Assembly: GCF_009720255.1 (NCBI RefSeq)
Contig: NZ_WJSP02000012.1
Location: 1-32,753 of the forward strand
Direction: 5' to 3'
DNA from: Agromyces humi
GTDB taxonomy: Bacteria > Actinomycetota > Actinomycetes > Actinomycetales > Microbacteriaceae
Length of the DNA: 32,753 nucleotides
In this document: in pieces, positions 1 through 7,902 of the stretch
Layout of the letters: the number at the start of each line of letters is the position of its first letter
Numbering within the stretch: the stretch's first letter is position 1
Notes under the pieces: model-generated
Seen by the model: only the letters and a program-made list of their open reading frames with translations
Told to the model about the DNA's origin: nothing
Database searches by the model: none
Program-made: the position numbers and the translations under genes

Positions 1-176
1 TCCGTGTCACTGATGACGACTGAACCTTCTTTGCAGGCGGTCAGCTTTGACACGTCTGCTGCCTTGGCCTGTGCGACGCCGGTCGGCCCGCATGGTGGCG
101 GCGCTGCCGTCGCTACGCCAGCCTGCGTCACCACAAGCAGCAATCCGGCGACGGCACCGAGCATGATCTTTCGCAT
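1..176 (-). CDS. secreted protein, N-terminal part only (runs off left edge)
   Basis: Reading leftward from ATG at 176, 58 codons are visible before the window ends, without a stop. The protein starts MRKIMLGAVAGLLLVV, a classic signal peptide: basic n-region, hydrophobic core at about residues 4-18, then an A-rich stretch TAGVATAA-like at about 19-25 suitable for signal peptidase I. The mature part contains two Cys residues in the visible segment. The start is well supported by a GGGGGGA ribosome-binding site six bases upstream. It is divergent from the gene at 333. A GCCGCATCAT sequence related to the shared upstream motif lies 14 bases before the start. Function cannot be assigned from 58 residues; next to transfer genes it may be a secreted or cell-surface protein, but that is inference. 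Confidence 0.7.
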   Translation of the reverse strand, partial: MRKIMLGAVAGLLLVVTQAGVATAAPPPCGPTGVAQAKAADVSKLTACKEGSVVISDT

Positions 177-190
177 ATGTTCCCCCCAGA

Positions 191-200
191 ATGATGCGGC
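191..200 (-). promoter_or_regulatory. weak copy of shared upstream motif (GCCGCATCAT)
   Basis: On the minus strand the seven-base core GCCGCAT is intact, but the last three bases (CAT) do not fit RYC. It lies 14 bases before the ATG at 176, closer than the strong copies. It is listed as a possible family member only. Confidence 0.25.
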
Positions 201-292
201 GCGGCCAAATCTAGGGTGACGAGCGTTGTGGCGTCAAGGACATCTGGTCCAGAGCCTGTGCTTGGTCATCGGTCCCCGCACAGGGAGAAGTT

Positions 293-302
293 GCCGCATG
301 TC
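293..302 (+). promoter_or_regulatory. shared upstream motif, copy A (GCCGCATGTC)
   Basis: GCCGCATGTC lies 30 bases before the ATG at 333, the first gene of the transfer operon. The identity with copy E (29623-29632) extends to TGCCGCATGTCTTCC, then two mismatches, then GTACCC. That makes this the longest shared block in the set. Its role (promoter, operator or mRNA leader element) is unknown. Confidence 0.55.
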
Positions 303-332
303 TTCCTTGTACCCGCGAGCCAAGGAATACAC

Positions 333-1010
333 ATGACTGATCTGACGACCCCGGAATCGCCCCGGTTCGGACACCAGGCGCCGGAAATCGACCTCGACCT
401 GTTCGCGCAAGCGGCCGCCGAGCAGCCGCAGCAGCGCACCACCCCGTGGTCGAACGCTCCTGCGCTCCCTGCTGACGAGGATGTGTACGCGGCCGCGTAC
501 GACACCGACAGCACCGCCTCCACGAACACGGTCGACGACCACGACCCGTTCGACGATGAGCCCAACGAGCCGGCCACCGCCGGTACCCGGAAGCCTCGGA
601 ACCGCGACCGCGCGAACCTTCGTCGCGGGATCGCGAAGTACGACCAGCTGCTCACCGCACGCCCGGAGCTCCGCGCCGCCCTCGCCGCTGTGCTCCGCGT
701 CCAGGACAGCGCCCGCGACCTCACCTTCGCGATCATGGCCGGTCAGCGCACCGCCGCCCGGGCGATCGACGATGTCAGGGAGCTCAGCTCGCTGGCCGAG
801 ACGCCCGTCGACGCGCTAATCGCGGCGGTCAGCCTGCCGCGCCACCGCATGAAGGCGGTGTGGGCGCTCCTCACCGCGCTCGACCACGCCCGCGGCCCAC
901 TCCCGCAGGCAGACGTGAAGGCCGGAGCGCTCCTCATGAAGCACGCCACCCAGCTCACCGACACCGACCTCGAGGAGCTCGCCGCCGTTCACGAACTGGC
1001 GAGGCGCTGA
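333..1010 (+). CDS. hypothetical protein, first gene of the transfer operon
   Basis: 225 residues. The ATG at 333 is chosen because AAGGAA lies just upstream and the protein (MTDLTTPESP) starts cleanly there; the longer reading frame to the left crosses the promoter region. Residues 1-95 are low-complexity and acidic, rich in Ala, Pro, Asp and Thr, and probably disordered. From about residue 96 a basic stretch (RKPRNRDRANLRRG) leads into a helical, Ala- and Leu-rich C-terminal domain. No transmembrane segment or catalytic motif is seen. It is separated from the next gene by one base, and with it forms the front of an operon leading to TcpC-like and VirB4-like genes, so a role in or regulation of DNA transfer is likely but unproven. 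I do not recognise the family. Confidence 0.75.
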   Translation: MTDLTTPESPRFGHQAPEIDLDLFAQAAAEQPQQRTTPWSNAPALPADEDVYAAAYDTDSTASTNTVDDHDPFDDEPNEPATAGTRKPRNRDRANLRRGIAKYDQLLTARPELRAALAAVLRVQDSARDLTFAIMAGQRTAARAIDDVRELSSLAETPVDALIAAVSLPRHRMKAVWALLTALDHARGPLPQADVKAGALLMKHATQLTDTDLEELAAVHELARR

Positions 1011-1011
1011 C

Positions 1012-1350
1012 ATGGCCCGCTGCAAGTCGTGGCGGCCGAAGCGTCACGCGAAGCACCCCGTGCCGACGAAACCGGGGGAGTGCCGCGGCTGCTGGACCGT
1101 CTGCCGCAGCCGCATCGAGCCCGGCACCGTCCGATGCGATATCTGCCTCGAGGCGCTCATCACCCACCCCGACCCTGAGGTGCGTCGCGCACTCGTCGTC
1201 GAGGAGGGAACCGACCTGAACACGCTGATCCGCCTTGCGTCCGACGACGAGTACTCCGTTGCGCTGGCCGCCGAAGGGGCGCTCGAAGAGCTCGACAACC
1301 AGACCGTCCAGACACCCGACCCGGGCTACGACCCGTGGGCAGACCGATAG
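1012..1350 (+). CDS. small Cys-rich (zinc-finger-like) protein in transfer operon
   Basis: 112 residues beginning MARCKSWRPK. The N-terminal half is basic and carries C24-x2-C27, C31 and C42-x2-C45 pairs (CRGC, CDIC), a layout expected for a zinc-binding module. The C-terminal half (about 50-100) is acidic and Ala/Leu-rich, resembling a short helical or HEAT-like segment (PDPEVRRALVVEEG, then ALAAEGALEEL). It starts one base after the stop of the preceding gene, and its stop overlaps the ribosome-binding site of the next gene, so it is translated within the same operon. A DNA- or protein-binding accessory role in transfer is a guess; I do not recognise the family. Confidence 0.7.
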   Translation: MARCKSWRPKRHAKHPVPTKPGECRGCWTVCRSRIEPGTVRCDICLEALITHPDPEVRRALVVEEGTDLNTLIRLASDDEYSVALAAEGALEELDNQTVQTPDPGYDPWADR

Positions 1351-1357
1351 GAACACC

Positions 1358-2383
1358 ATGGCGAAGAAGAACCGACACTCCATCTGGGACGACACCAACC
1401 TCGTCGAGGCGGAGAACACCAGGTCGAAGCCGGTCCAGTCCAGCGAGACGAGCCGTCGATTCGTCCGCGGCTACACGAAGCTCGCCACCTACTCGTTCCC
1501 GCTCGTCCTCGTCATGCTCGGCGTGATCTGGACGGACATGCCGACCCCGGAGGACTTCGTCCAGGCGGAAGCGTCTGAGCAGATCGACTCGCCCGGGAAG
1601 GCTGAGGCGTTGCTGGCTCAGGATGCGTGGCTCGAATCGGTGCCGGCGCCGCTCTCGAACGGCCGGGTGCTCTCATGGGACGGCTTCGACGTCGTCCCCG
1701 AACCTAAGCTCGACGAGGTGGTCGCGAAGGCGGTCACCACCCCGGAGTACGACATCGAACTCCACCACTTCACCCTCGTCGACGGCGCCGGCAACCGGTA
1801 CCTCTCCGACGTCGCGGTGGCCGTCACCGAGAAGGAAGGCGCGACGGCGCTCAGCACCCCGTCGCTCAGCCCGATCGCGCCGGCGGCCAGCGGTTGGGCG
1901 ACGAACGGTGCCTGGTACGGCCTGAAGAGTGCCACTCCCTCCGACGCGGTTCGCGTCGCCGTCTCCGACTGGGCTGTCGCGTTCACGTCCGGGGACGCGG
2001 AGGTGCTCGGACAACGAGTCGGCGATGAGGCGGAGAACCACGAGTACATGCCCCTCTACGGTGTCGCGTCCGTCGAAGCGAACGTCGTCTCCGCAGCATC
2101 CGTCCCTGTCGTCGAGGACGGCACCGTCTCGGACGCGAAGCCGAAGCAGCTCGTCGCCCAGGTCGAGCTGAAGCTCACGTGGCTGGGCCCCGACGGTAAA
2201 CCGCAGGAGAGCGTCGTCGGTGGCGGCCACGGCAACAGCGTCATCACCTACGACGTGCTCATCAACGCCGCGAACACGAAGGCGCCGAAGGTGGTCGCCT
2301 GGGGTGGCCCGGGCACCGGCACATCCCTGAAGGAGTACCAGAACGCGGTCGTCGACCGTGAGCTCACGGAGGCAGGCAACTGA
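1358..2383 (+). CDS. TcpC/VirB8-like conjugation channel protein
   Basis: 341 residues from ATG 1358, preceded by AGGAA. There is a short cytoplasmic tail (1-41), one transmembrane helix (about 43-58, YSFPLVLVMLGVIW) and then an extracytoplasmic region. That region contains a segment typical of NTF2-like folds in the TcpC family (about 225-260, AVRVAVSDWAVAFTSGDAEV) and a second beta-rich region near 270-340. This topology matches TcpC of Clostridium perfringens pCW3 and the VirB8-like scaffold of Gram-positive type IV secretion systems. In those systems the protein helps assemble the membrane channel with VirB4 and VirB6 homologues. The stop and the start of the next gene share one base (TGATG), indicating coupled translation with the VirB4-like ATPase. 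The family call rests on topology, length and neighbour; sequence similarity is only moderate by eye. Confidence 0.72.
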   Translation: MAKKNRHSIWDDTNLVEAENTRSKPVQSSETSRRFVRGYTKLATYSFPLVLVMLGVIWTDMPTPEDFVQAEASEQIDSPGKAEALLAQDAWLESVPAPLSNGRVLSWDGFDVVPEPKLDEVVAKAVTTPEYDIELHHFTLVDGAGNRYLSDVAVAVTEKEGATALSTPSLSPIAPAASGWATNGAWYGLKSATPSDAVRVAVSDWAVAFTSGDAEVLGQRVGDEAENHEYMPLYGVASVEANVVSAASVPVVEDGTVSDAKPKQLVAQVELKLTWLGPDGKPQESVVGGGHGNSVITYDVLINAANTKAPKVVAWGGPGTGTSLKEYQNAVVDRELTEAGN

Positions 2384-4878
2384 TGGCACGCACCCCGAAG
2401 GTCGCAGACACCGCGGCGAAGTCGACACCTGACTTCCCGACGATGGTGAAGAAGCGGTTCCGTGACGGCCGCATCGTCGGCATCGACGACAGCGTCTGGC
2501 TGTACCGGGCGGTCCCGCTCGCCCCGGTGTCCGAAGCACGCACCGCCGAGGACGCCGTCAACGCCGGCCACACCATCCAGCAGGCCCTGAACGGTCTCGC
2601 CGGCATGGTCCGGCTCCGCAACAAGCAGCGGAACATGAACAAGGCGGGGTACCGGCAGGTGCACATGCTCCTGGTCAACATCCCGCAGTACTACGAACCG
2701 CCGGCCGACCACCCGAACTACGCGTACCTGAAGGAGGGCTACGCGGACCTGCTCACGTACCGTCGTGCGCTTGTGTTGGGTGTACGCCTCAACGCCCAGC
2801 TCGGCAACGGCTCCCTCCGCTCCGCGTTCGACTCGGCCGTCGAGTCGATCGTCCGAGGCGGCACGCCGATGTCCGACTACGACCAGGACTTCGAAGCCGT
2901 CGACCAGGTCCTCACACGTGCCGGCCTCTTCACACCGAACCCGGCGGACTTCCGCTACCTCAACGGGTGGTTCAACTACGGGATGAACTCCGACGTCCCG
3001 ATCGTCTACCACGACAACCACGTCCACTTCTTCCAGTCCGGACCTGCCGCCCGCGCCGCCGCACGCGTCGGCCTCGACGACTGCGACAGCTGGCTCGACA
3101 TGCACGGTACGCACGCGCTCACCTTCGCGGCAGTCGAGTCGTTCGAGCTCCCGTACGTGTCCGTGTACGAAGACACCGGGCGGTGGGCGTCCCGGCTCAT
3201 CGAGTCGGACGTCACTGCGATCTCCATCCGCGGCAAGGTCGAACCTCCTCAGGTGACACGCGAGGTCATGCGGAAGCAGATCGTCGACTACCGGCAGGAG
3301 CTCGAGGAGCGCCGCGAGAAGAACAAGCTCGACCGCGCCGAACTCGACGAGAAGTCCAACGAGCTGCAGCAGGTGGAACGCGACTACGCGTCCGGCGCCG
3401 CCCCGGCAACCCTCATCGACGCCTCCGTCGTGGTTGCCATGCCCGGCATCGTCGACGACGTCAACGCCACCTCGGCAGCAAGCGTCGTGCAGATGAGCGC
3501 GATGCAGAACCGACAGCCCGGCGCCCTCGCCGAGATGATGCTCGCCTCGTCGATCGGCGCGAACCCGTACCTCGAGGACCTGCCCGCCACGACGATCGCG
3601 TATTCCGGCCTCCCGTCGCTCTCGAATGTGGGCGACAAGGACGGCGTGCTGTTCGGTGTGACGGAGCGCGACCGGCAGCCGGTGTATCTCAGCCACACAG
3701 CTGTGTCGGACGAGGACACGCCCCCGCTGATGCTGGTTGCGGCAGGCTCAGGGTCGGGCAAGACGATGCTGCTGCTGAACCTCGCCGACCAGCAGGCGCG
3801 AGCGGGCGTGCCGAACGTGATCGTGGACCCGAAGACCGGTTCGGACCACTCGGCGGCGGTGCTCGCCTCCGGCGGCCAGGTCGTGTCCCTCGACGACCTC
3901 GTCTCATCGGACGGTGCGCTCGACCCGCTCCGCTTCGCCGCGTCCCCAGAGGTCGGCGTCGACATGGCGGCTTCCGCGCTGCTCACCGTGAACCCGTGGG
4001 GACCGGAGATCCACCTCTACGAGGTGCCGCTGTACACGGCGATCGCACGAGGCGTCTCCCTCGGCGCCACCTGCACCGGCCAGGCGCTGCAGCTTGCGTA
4101 CCAGGCGGAGCAGGATCCGAGGCACCGGGAGCTGCTCGAGCGCGTCATCGGCCCGATCTTCCGCCTCGCAGAGCAGAGCGCGCTGGTTCGCGCGTTCTTC
4201 GGTATCAACCCCTCGACGCGGGCCCTCCGGGTCGCGAACGGCATCACCTACATCAAGGTCGGCGACTACCGGCTGGAGCTGCCGACACCCGGGACGCCGA
4301 GAGAGCACCTCACCGTTCCCCAACGTCTCGCCGTCGCGACCGTGAAGATGATGTTCACCGGCGCCGGCATGGCGCTCACCGGCCGCGACGGTGTGCTCCA
4401 CATGGACGAGGCATGGGTGGTGACCGGCACGACCCCGGAGGAGGCGGAACGCGCCGGCCGACTCGCGCGCTCTCAGCGATTCCTCCCCATCCTGTATTCG
4501 CAGGACATGTCCGGCGCCATCAACGCGAACCTGATGAACCACGTGAGCCGCATGGCGATCGGCCCGCTCGACGATGCGAACCAGGCTCGGATGGCGTTGC
4601 AGATCGCGAAGCTCGAGGAGACGAAGGAGCGGATCGACCGGATCACCGCCCGGAAGACCATCGGTGTCGCCGGTGACGAGGTCGCCCCGAACTGGCACTC
4701 GCTCCGTCCGCTGTCCGATCCGAAGACGCGGCAGAACCTTCGAGGCACGATTTTCATCTTCTCCGACCTCGCCGGCCGTGCCGTCCCGACCGAGGTGAAA
4801 CTGTCTCCACAGTTCCTGGCGAGGGCTTCGACGAACCGTATCGACGTAAATCTCAGAAACCAACAAGCGGGCGTCTGA
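2383..4878 (+). CDS. virB4: VirB4/TraC-like conjugative ATPase
   Basis: 831 residues, normal for VirB4 proteins, which power type IV secretion channel assembly and substrate transfer at the inner face of the membrane. A Walker A motif GSGSGKT lies at 455-461 and a Walker B motif VLHMDEAW with D675-E676 in the C-terminal ATPase domain. A strongly charged, probably coiled-coil segment sits at about 300-345 (ELEERREKNKLDRAELDE). The N-terminal 250 residues form the variable VirB4 N-domain. No transmembrane segment is obvious, consistent with a peripheral membrane ATPase. It is coupled by a one-base overlap to the TcpC-like gene and followed by a strong hairpin. VirD4 coupling proteins also have Walker motifs, but the length, N-domain and TcpC neighbour favour VirB4. 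Confidence 0.88.
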   Translation: MARTPKVADTAAKSTPDFPTMVKKRFRDGRIVGIDDSVWLYRAVPLAPVSEARTAEDAVNAGHTIQQALNGLAGMVRLRNKQRNMNKAGYRQVHMLLVNIPQYYEPPADHPNYAYLKEGYADLLTYRRALVLGVRLNAQLGNGSLRSAFDSAVESIVRGGTPMSDYDQDFEAVDQVLTRAGLFTPNPADFRYLNGWFNYGMNSDVPIVYHDNHVHFFQSGPAARAAARVGLDDCDSWLDMHGTHALTFAAVESFELPYVSVYEDTGRWASRLIESDVTAISIRGKVEPPQVTREVMRKQIVDYRQELEERREKNKLDRAELDEKSNELQQVERDYASGAAPATLIDASVVVAMPGIVDDVNATSAASVVQMSAMQNRQPGALAEMMLASSIGANPYLEDLPATTIAYSGLPSLSNVGDKDGVLFGVTERDRQPVYLSHTAVSDEDTPPLMLVAAGSGSGKTMLLLNLADQQARAGVPNVIVDPKTGSDHSAAVLASGGQVVSLDDLVSSDGALDPLRFAASPEVGVDMAASALLTVNPWGPEIHLYEVPLYTAIARGVSLGATCTGQALQLAYQAEQDPRHRELLERVIGPIFRLAEQSALVRAFFGINPSTRALRVANGITYIKVGDYRLELPTPGTPREHLTVPQRLAVATVKMMFTGAGMALTGRDGVLHMDEAWVVTGTTPEEAERAGRLARSQRFLPILYSQDMSGAINANLMNHVSRMAIGPLDDANQARMALQIAKLEETKERIDRITARKTIGVAGDEVAPNWHSLRPLSDPKTRQNLRGTIFIFSDLAGRAVPTEVKLSPQFLARASTNRIDVNLRNQQAGV

Positions 4879-4884
4879 GCCCGT

Positions 4885-4920
4885 CGAGACCGTGTCAGCC
4901 GTATGGGGGACACGGTCTCG
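4885..4920 (+). terminator. hairpin terminator after virB4-like gene
   Basis: A perfect 12-bp inverted repeat, CGAGACCGTGTC at 4885-4896 and GACACGGTCTCG at 4909-4920, with a 12-base loop, lies seven bases after the stop codon. There is no long T run, as is common in actinobacterial terminators. Confidence 0.75.
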
Positions 4921-4968
4921 GCGCGTGCGGTGTCAAATCGAAGAGACGTGATCAGGGCTCATCTCTCA

Positions 4969-4987
4969 GTTGTAGATGACCTACAAC
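4969..4987. promoter_or_regulatory. operator-like palindrome GTTGTAG-N5-CTACAAC
   Basis: A perfect 7-bp inverted repeat with a 5-base spacer lies in the 183-base gap between virB4-like and the next gene. The size suits a dimeric repressor site. No cognate regulator can be named. Confidence 0.45.
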
Positions 4988-5016
4988 GAATCAGCCCGAA
5001 TACACACCAATAACAA

Positions 5017-5036
5017 GCAAAATCCTGCGATTTTGC
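5017..5036. promoter_or_regulatory. tight hairpin GCAAAATC-CTGC-GATTTTGC
   Basis: A perfect 8-bp stem with a 4-base loop lies 26 bases before the GTG at 5062. It is AT-rich compared with its surroundings. It could be a cruciform/operator, or an RNA hairpin in the leader of the downstream gene. Next to it TGACGCGC is directly repeated at 5043-5050 and 5052-5059. Confidence 0.45.
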
Positions 5037-5061
5037 CCATATTGACGCGCATGACGCGCGG

Positions 5062-6225
5062 GTGCAGACCACTCTCACCAACACCCACGCAGACCAAATC
5101 TCAACGGACCTGGCGCGCCGAGCCATAGCAGGAGAGGTTTCAGAAGCCGAAGCCCGAAGGGGCATCGCCTGGAACCTCGAAGCAACCGGCGTCGCAACAG
5201 AGGTCACTCGCGAGGCGCGCCACGGCGATCTGAAGCCGATGACTAAAGTTCGTCTCGTCGACGAGCTCAACAACCTCATCCATGGAAAAGCTGTCGGCGA
5301 GAACGGCATGAAGGCGAGCCTCGACCTCAAGCGCATCGCCGACGGCGCCTCCGCCACCGGCTGGGCCCGCAACCTCCTCCGCGTCGCCATGCCGTCGAAG
5401 ATCCGCGACATCATCCACAACGACGTCGAGTACACGTTCTCCACCGTCGCCGACGACGAGCAGGCAGACACCAGCGCCATGAACGTCTTCGACGCCGCCC
5501 ACCTCGAGCTCTCCGCCGAAGACGCGTTCACCGAGGACCGGTTCGCGTCCAGCTTCGAAGCCCTCGCCGGCCACAAGAACCTCCGCCACACCGGCCAGGC
5601 CAAGCAGAACGCCCACCATCTCCGCGCCGCCTACGACATCACCGCCCCCATCGTCGTCCCCGAAAGCGAAGCCGACCGCGAATGGGTCCAGGCGCAGCTC
5701 GAAGAAGACGAGATGCTCGCCTACCGCTCCCTCACCCAGTGGCTCGCGATCGTCACCTCCCGCGGCCGCGCCGCCAACCCGATCGACGACCGGCTCCTCG
5801 GCCTCTGGGACGACTTCACCGCCGAGCAAGCCGAAGACCTCGCCGAGTACCGACCCGGCTTCGCGCACACCGTCGCCCTCGCCGCCGTCATGCTCAGCCC
5901 CAAGCCGTCCCGCGACGTCGTAAACCAGGCCGTCAAGATCGTCACCATGGCCTCCGTCAACGAGGACTGGGAGTCGCACGCCAACGCACTCGTGCAGTCC
6001 TGGGTCGCCCGCGAATGCTCGCCGTTCTCCGAGTTCAAGTCCAAGTCCCGCGGCGACGAGAACGAGCAGCTCGCCCAGCACAAGATGGCAGCCGCCGCCT
6101 GGCCGGAGCTCGCGAAGACCGCAGCCGACTGGCACAAGCAGCCGCTCGGCGGGACCGTCGACGAGGTCCGCGACCGCATCGGTCGGATCTTCACGAGCGT
6201 CGACCCGGCGAACTTCCCGGCCTGA
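5062..6225 (+). CDS. hypothetical 387-aa protein
   Basis: The frame starts with GTG at 5062. No ribosome-binding site is visible, and no ATG, GTG or TTG lies between the in-frame upstream stop at 5011 and this codon, so a leaderless start is plausible. The protein is soluble, acidic and mostly helical, with no transmembrane segment and no signal peptide. Residues about 58-125 (MTKVRLVDELNN to VAMPSKIRDI) are the most conserved-looking part and may form a helix-turn-helix-like bundle. The rest is rich in Ala, Asp and Glu and includes a polar region rich in Lys, Ser and Glu near 325-345. It stands alone behind a gap with two palindromes and a direct repeat, suggesting its own regulation. I do not recognise the family; a plasmid-encoded DNA-binding or replication accessory protein is one possibility. 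Confidence 0.7.
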   Translation: MQTTLTNTHADQISTDLARRAIAGEVSEAEARRGIAWNLEATGVATEVTREARHGDLKPMTKVRLVDELNNLIHGKAVGENGMKASLDLKRIADGASATGWARNLLRVAMPSKIRDIIHNDVEYTFSTVADDEQADTSAMNVFDAAHLELSAEDAFTEDRFASSFEALAGHKNLRHTGQAKQNAHHLRAAYDITAPIVVPESEADREWVQAQLEEDEMLAYRSLTQWLAIVTSRGRAANPIDDRLLGLWDDFTAEQAEDLAEYRPGFAHTVALAAVMLSPKPSRDVVNQAVKIVTMASVNEDWESHANALVQSWVARECSPFSEFKSKSRGDENEQLAQHKMAAAAWPELAKTAADWHKQPLGGTVDEVRDRIGRIFTSVDPANFPA

Positions 6226-6246
6226 ACGGCGGGGGAGACCCACTTA

Positions 6247-6265
6247 GGTAACGGAACGGTAACGG
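6247..6265 (+). promoter_or_regulatory. direct repeat GGTAACGG x2, 11 bp apart
   Basis: GGTAACGG at 6247-6254 and again at 6258-6265 are one helical turn apart, 40 bases upstream of the methyltransferase start. This is a typical arrangement for an activator or repressor binding in tandem. Confidence 0.35.
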
Positions 6266-6272
6266 TGTTCGG

Positions 6273-6295
6273 GTGTGCGGAATCCGCCGCACACA
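6273..6295 (+). promoter_or_regulatory. hairpin and variant shared motif (GCCGCACACA)
   Basis: GTGTGCGG at 6273-6280 and CCGCACAC at 6287-6294 form a perfect 8-bp inverted repeat with a 6-base loop just before the methyltransferase gene. The right arm contains GCCGCACACA (6286-6295). It shares ATCCGCCGCACAC and a following TAC with the site at 28762-28771 upstream of another gene, and looks like a variant of the GCCGCATRYC element. Confidence 0.45.
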
Positions 6296-6304
6296 TACGC
6301 CACC

Positions 6305-7369
6305 ATGCCCCACCCCGCACCGGCAATCCATCGCTCCGACGACGCAATCACCATCTGGAACGGCGACAGCCGGGACGTACTTCGTCAGCTTGAAGACAAC
6401 AGCGTCGACCACATCGTGTGCGATCCGCCGTACGAAATCGATTTCACTAGGCAGCAGCGTGGAGTGTCCTGGGACCGCACGGGAATCGCCTTCGATGTCG
6501 AGTTCTGGAGTGACGCACTCCGCGTCCTGAAGCCCGGTGGGAACCTGGTCGCCGCGGGCGCCGCGCGCACCTACCACCGCCTCGCTGTAGCCGTCGAGGA
6601 CGCCGGGTTCGAGATCCGGGACAGCATCGTCTGGTGCTACGGGCAGGGAATGAGCCTTGGATCGGCCGACGTCGCGCACGAGCTCCGCAAGGCCGGTCAT
6701 GGCGACATCGCGGACGAGTATCAGGGCTGCGAGACCCGGCTCAAGCCCGCCTACGAGCCCTGGGTCGTTGCACGCAAGCCGCTCGAAGGCACGGTCGTCG
6801 AGAACGTCCTCGAGTGGGGGACTGGGTTCATGAACATCGATGCGGTCCGCATCCCGACCGACGAGGATCGGAGCCGCCGCAACGGTGACACTGATGCGTC
6901 GACCTGGAAGGTCGAGCGCGCCACCGAGCGCACCGAGTCCCACGCTGGCGGACGGTGGCCGACGAACATGATCCTGAGCCACGCCGAGGCGTGCGGCGAG
7001 GATGGTCCGTGCATCGACGACTGCCCGGTGCAGATGATCAAGGCCCAGGGCAAGAAGTCCGACTCGTCGCGGTATTTCCCGATCCTGCGGTACGAGAGCA
7101 AAGCCCGTGGCGCCGAGCGACCCCAGAAGGGCTCCAGGGACGAGCACTCCACGATGAAGCCGATCGCGCTAATGCGATGGCTCGTGCAGCTGGCCGCTAT
7201 GCCCGGCCAGACGGTTCTTGACCCGTTCCTCGGATCCGGGACGACCGCTGAGGCATGCATCGACTCTGGCGTGGACATCATCGGCATCGAGCTCGAGGCG
7301 AAGAACATGCCGGCGATCGATGAGCGGATCGATCGGGCGTTGGCGCGCAAGCTCGAGGCTGCAGCCTAG
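6305..7369 (+). CDS. solitary DNA methyltransferase (DPPY type, beta class)
   Basis: 354 residues from ATG 6305; a GTG at 6275 would add ten residues but lies inside a hairpin. The catalytic motif DPPY is at 40-43 (HIVCDPPYEIDF), and the AdoMet-binding motif DPFLGSGTT is at 306-314. Catalytic motif first and AdoMet motif last marks the beta group of amino-methyltransferases. DPPY usually goes with N6-adenine methylation, whereas SPPY is typical of N4-cytosine. Between them a region of about 190 residues is the likely target-recognition domain. No restriction endonuclease with an obvious match lies beside it, so it looks like the orphan methyltransferases of phages and plasmids that protect incoming DNA or mark the element. 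The substrate is double-stranded DNA, cofactor AdoMet; the recognition sequence cannot be read from the sequence. Confidence 0.9.
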   Translation: MPHPAPAIHRSDDAITIWNGDSRDVLRQLEDNSVDHIVCDPPYEIDFTRQQRGVSWDRTGIAFDVEFWSDALRVLKPGGNLVAAGAARTYHRLAVAVEDAGFEIRDSIVWCYGQGMSLGSADVAHELRKAGHGDIADEYQGCETRLKPAYEPWVVARKPLEGTVVENVLEWGTGFMNIDAVRIPTDEDRSRRNGDTDASTWKVERATERTESHAGGRWPTNMILSHAEACGEDGPCIDDCPVQMIKAQGKKSDSSRYFPILRYESKARGAERPQKGSRDEHSTMKPIALMRWLVQLAAMPGQTVLDPFLGSGTTAEACIDSGVDIIGIELEAKNMPAIDERIDRALARKLEAAA

Positions 7370-7453
7370 AGCTCGAGATCCGTCGCCCGACATGTGAACA
7401 GCTCCGGGAACAGCGGCCCCCAGGTGCTGGCGGACCCCGCTCGGCACTAGGCC

Positions 7454-7503
7454 GATAATGATTCTTATGTCGGTTTGATCGTGCGTTATTGCATCAGATG
7501 CAA
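7454..7503. promoter_or_regulatory. AT-rich operator region: Fur-like half site and TTGCATC-A-GATGCAA palindrome
   Basis: GATAATGATTCTTAT at 7454-7468 has the first nine bases of a Fur-type box (GATAATGAT) followed by a poor second half. At 7489-7503 there is a perfect 15-base palindrome, TTGCATC-A-GATGCAA. A third palindrome, ACCGTACGGT, is at 7551-7560, six bases before the chosen start of the next gene. All lie between the methyltransferase and the small gene at 7567. Regulators are unknown. Confidence 0.4.
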
Positions 7504-7566
7504 TCGCAAGCCACTCTCCTGCTCGCCGACGGAAAGCCGGTTCAGTCGGTACCGTACGGTTGTCGC

Positions 7567-7881
7567 ATGGAGATGCAGCAGGTCGATGCAGCCGCGCTTG
7601 TCGGAATGGTCAATCAGCGCCTGGCCAACAACGGAACCGAGTTCCTGTCTGCCAGCGAGATGCCTGTCGGACCATTCGGCACATCCGTGTTCGGGACGAT
7701 CAAGGGCCGTCCCGTACGGCTCGATTTTGTCATCAACCCTGAGAACGATCGTCGGGCAGTTCATCTCTTCGACGTACGCACGAAGCAACCTCTCGCCGAG
7801 CGCCTGATGGCTGCCACATTCGAAGAAGCGATCGATGATTACCCGTGGACCGCGACGATCGCCGCACTCGTCCTGACCTGA
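7567..7881 (+). CDS. small hypothetical protein, 104 aa
   Basis: From ATG 7567 the product is 104 residues, starting MEMQQVDAAALVGMVNQRL. It is soluble and mixed alpha/beta, with a hydrophobic core segment GTSVFGTIKGRPVRLDFVI and a C-terminal helix. There is no ribosome-binding site. TACCGT at 7550-7555 could be a -10 element giving a nearly leaderless transcript. The frame stays open upstream to ATG 7498 (adding 23 residues), but that would place the two palindromes partly inside the coding region. I do not recognise the family. It is followed head-to-tail by the convergent gene ending at 7903. Confidence 0.55.
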   Translation: MEMQQVDAAALVGMVNQRLANNGTEFLSASEMPVGPFGTSVFGTIKGRPVRLDFVINPENDRRAVHLFDVRTKQPLAERLMAATFEEAIDDYPWTATIAALVLT

Positions 7882-7902
7882 CCGCTCGTCCGTGACAGCT
7901 GC

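Noticed and set aside
2248-3696. Long minus-strand frame of 482 codons opposite VirB4
   Set aside because: Shadow of the VirB4-like gene in GC-rich DNA; composition is Arg/Val/Gly-rich and it lacks any domain.
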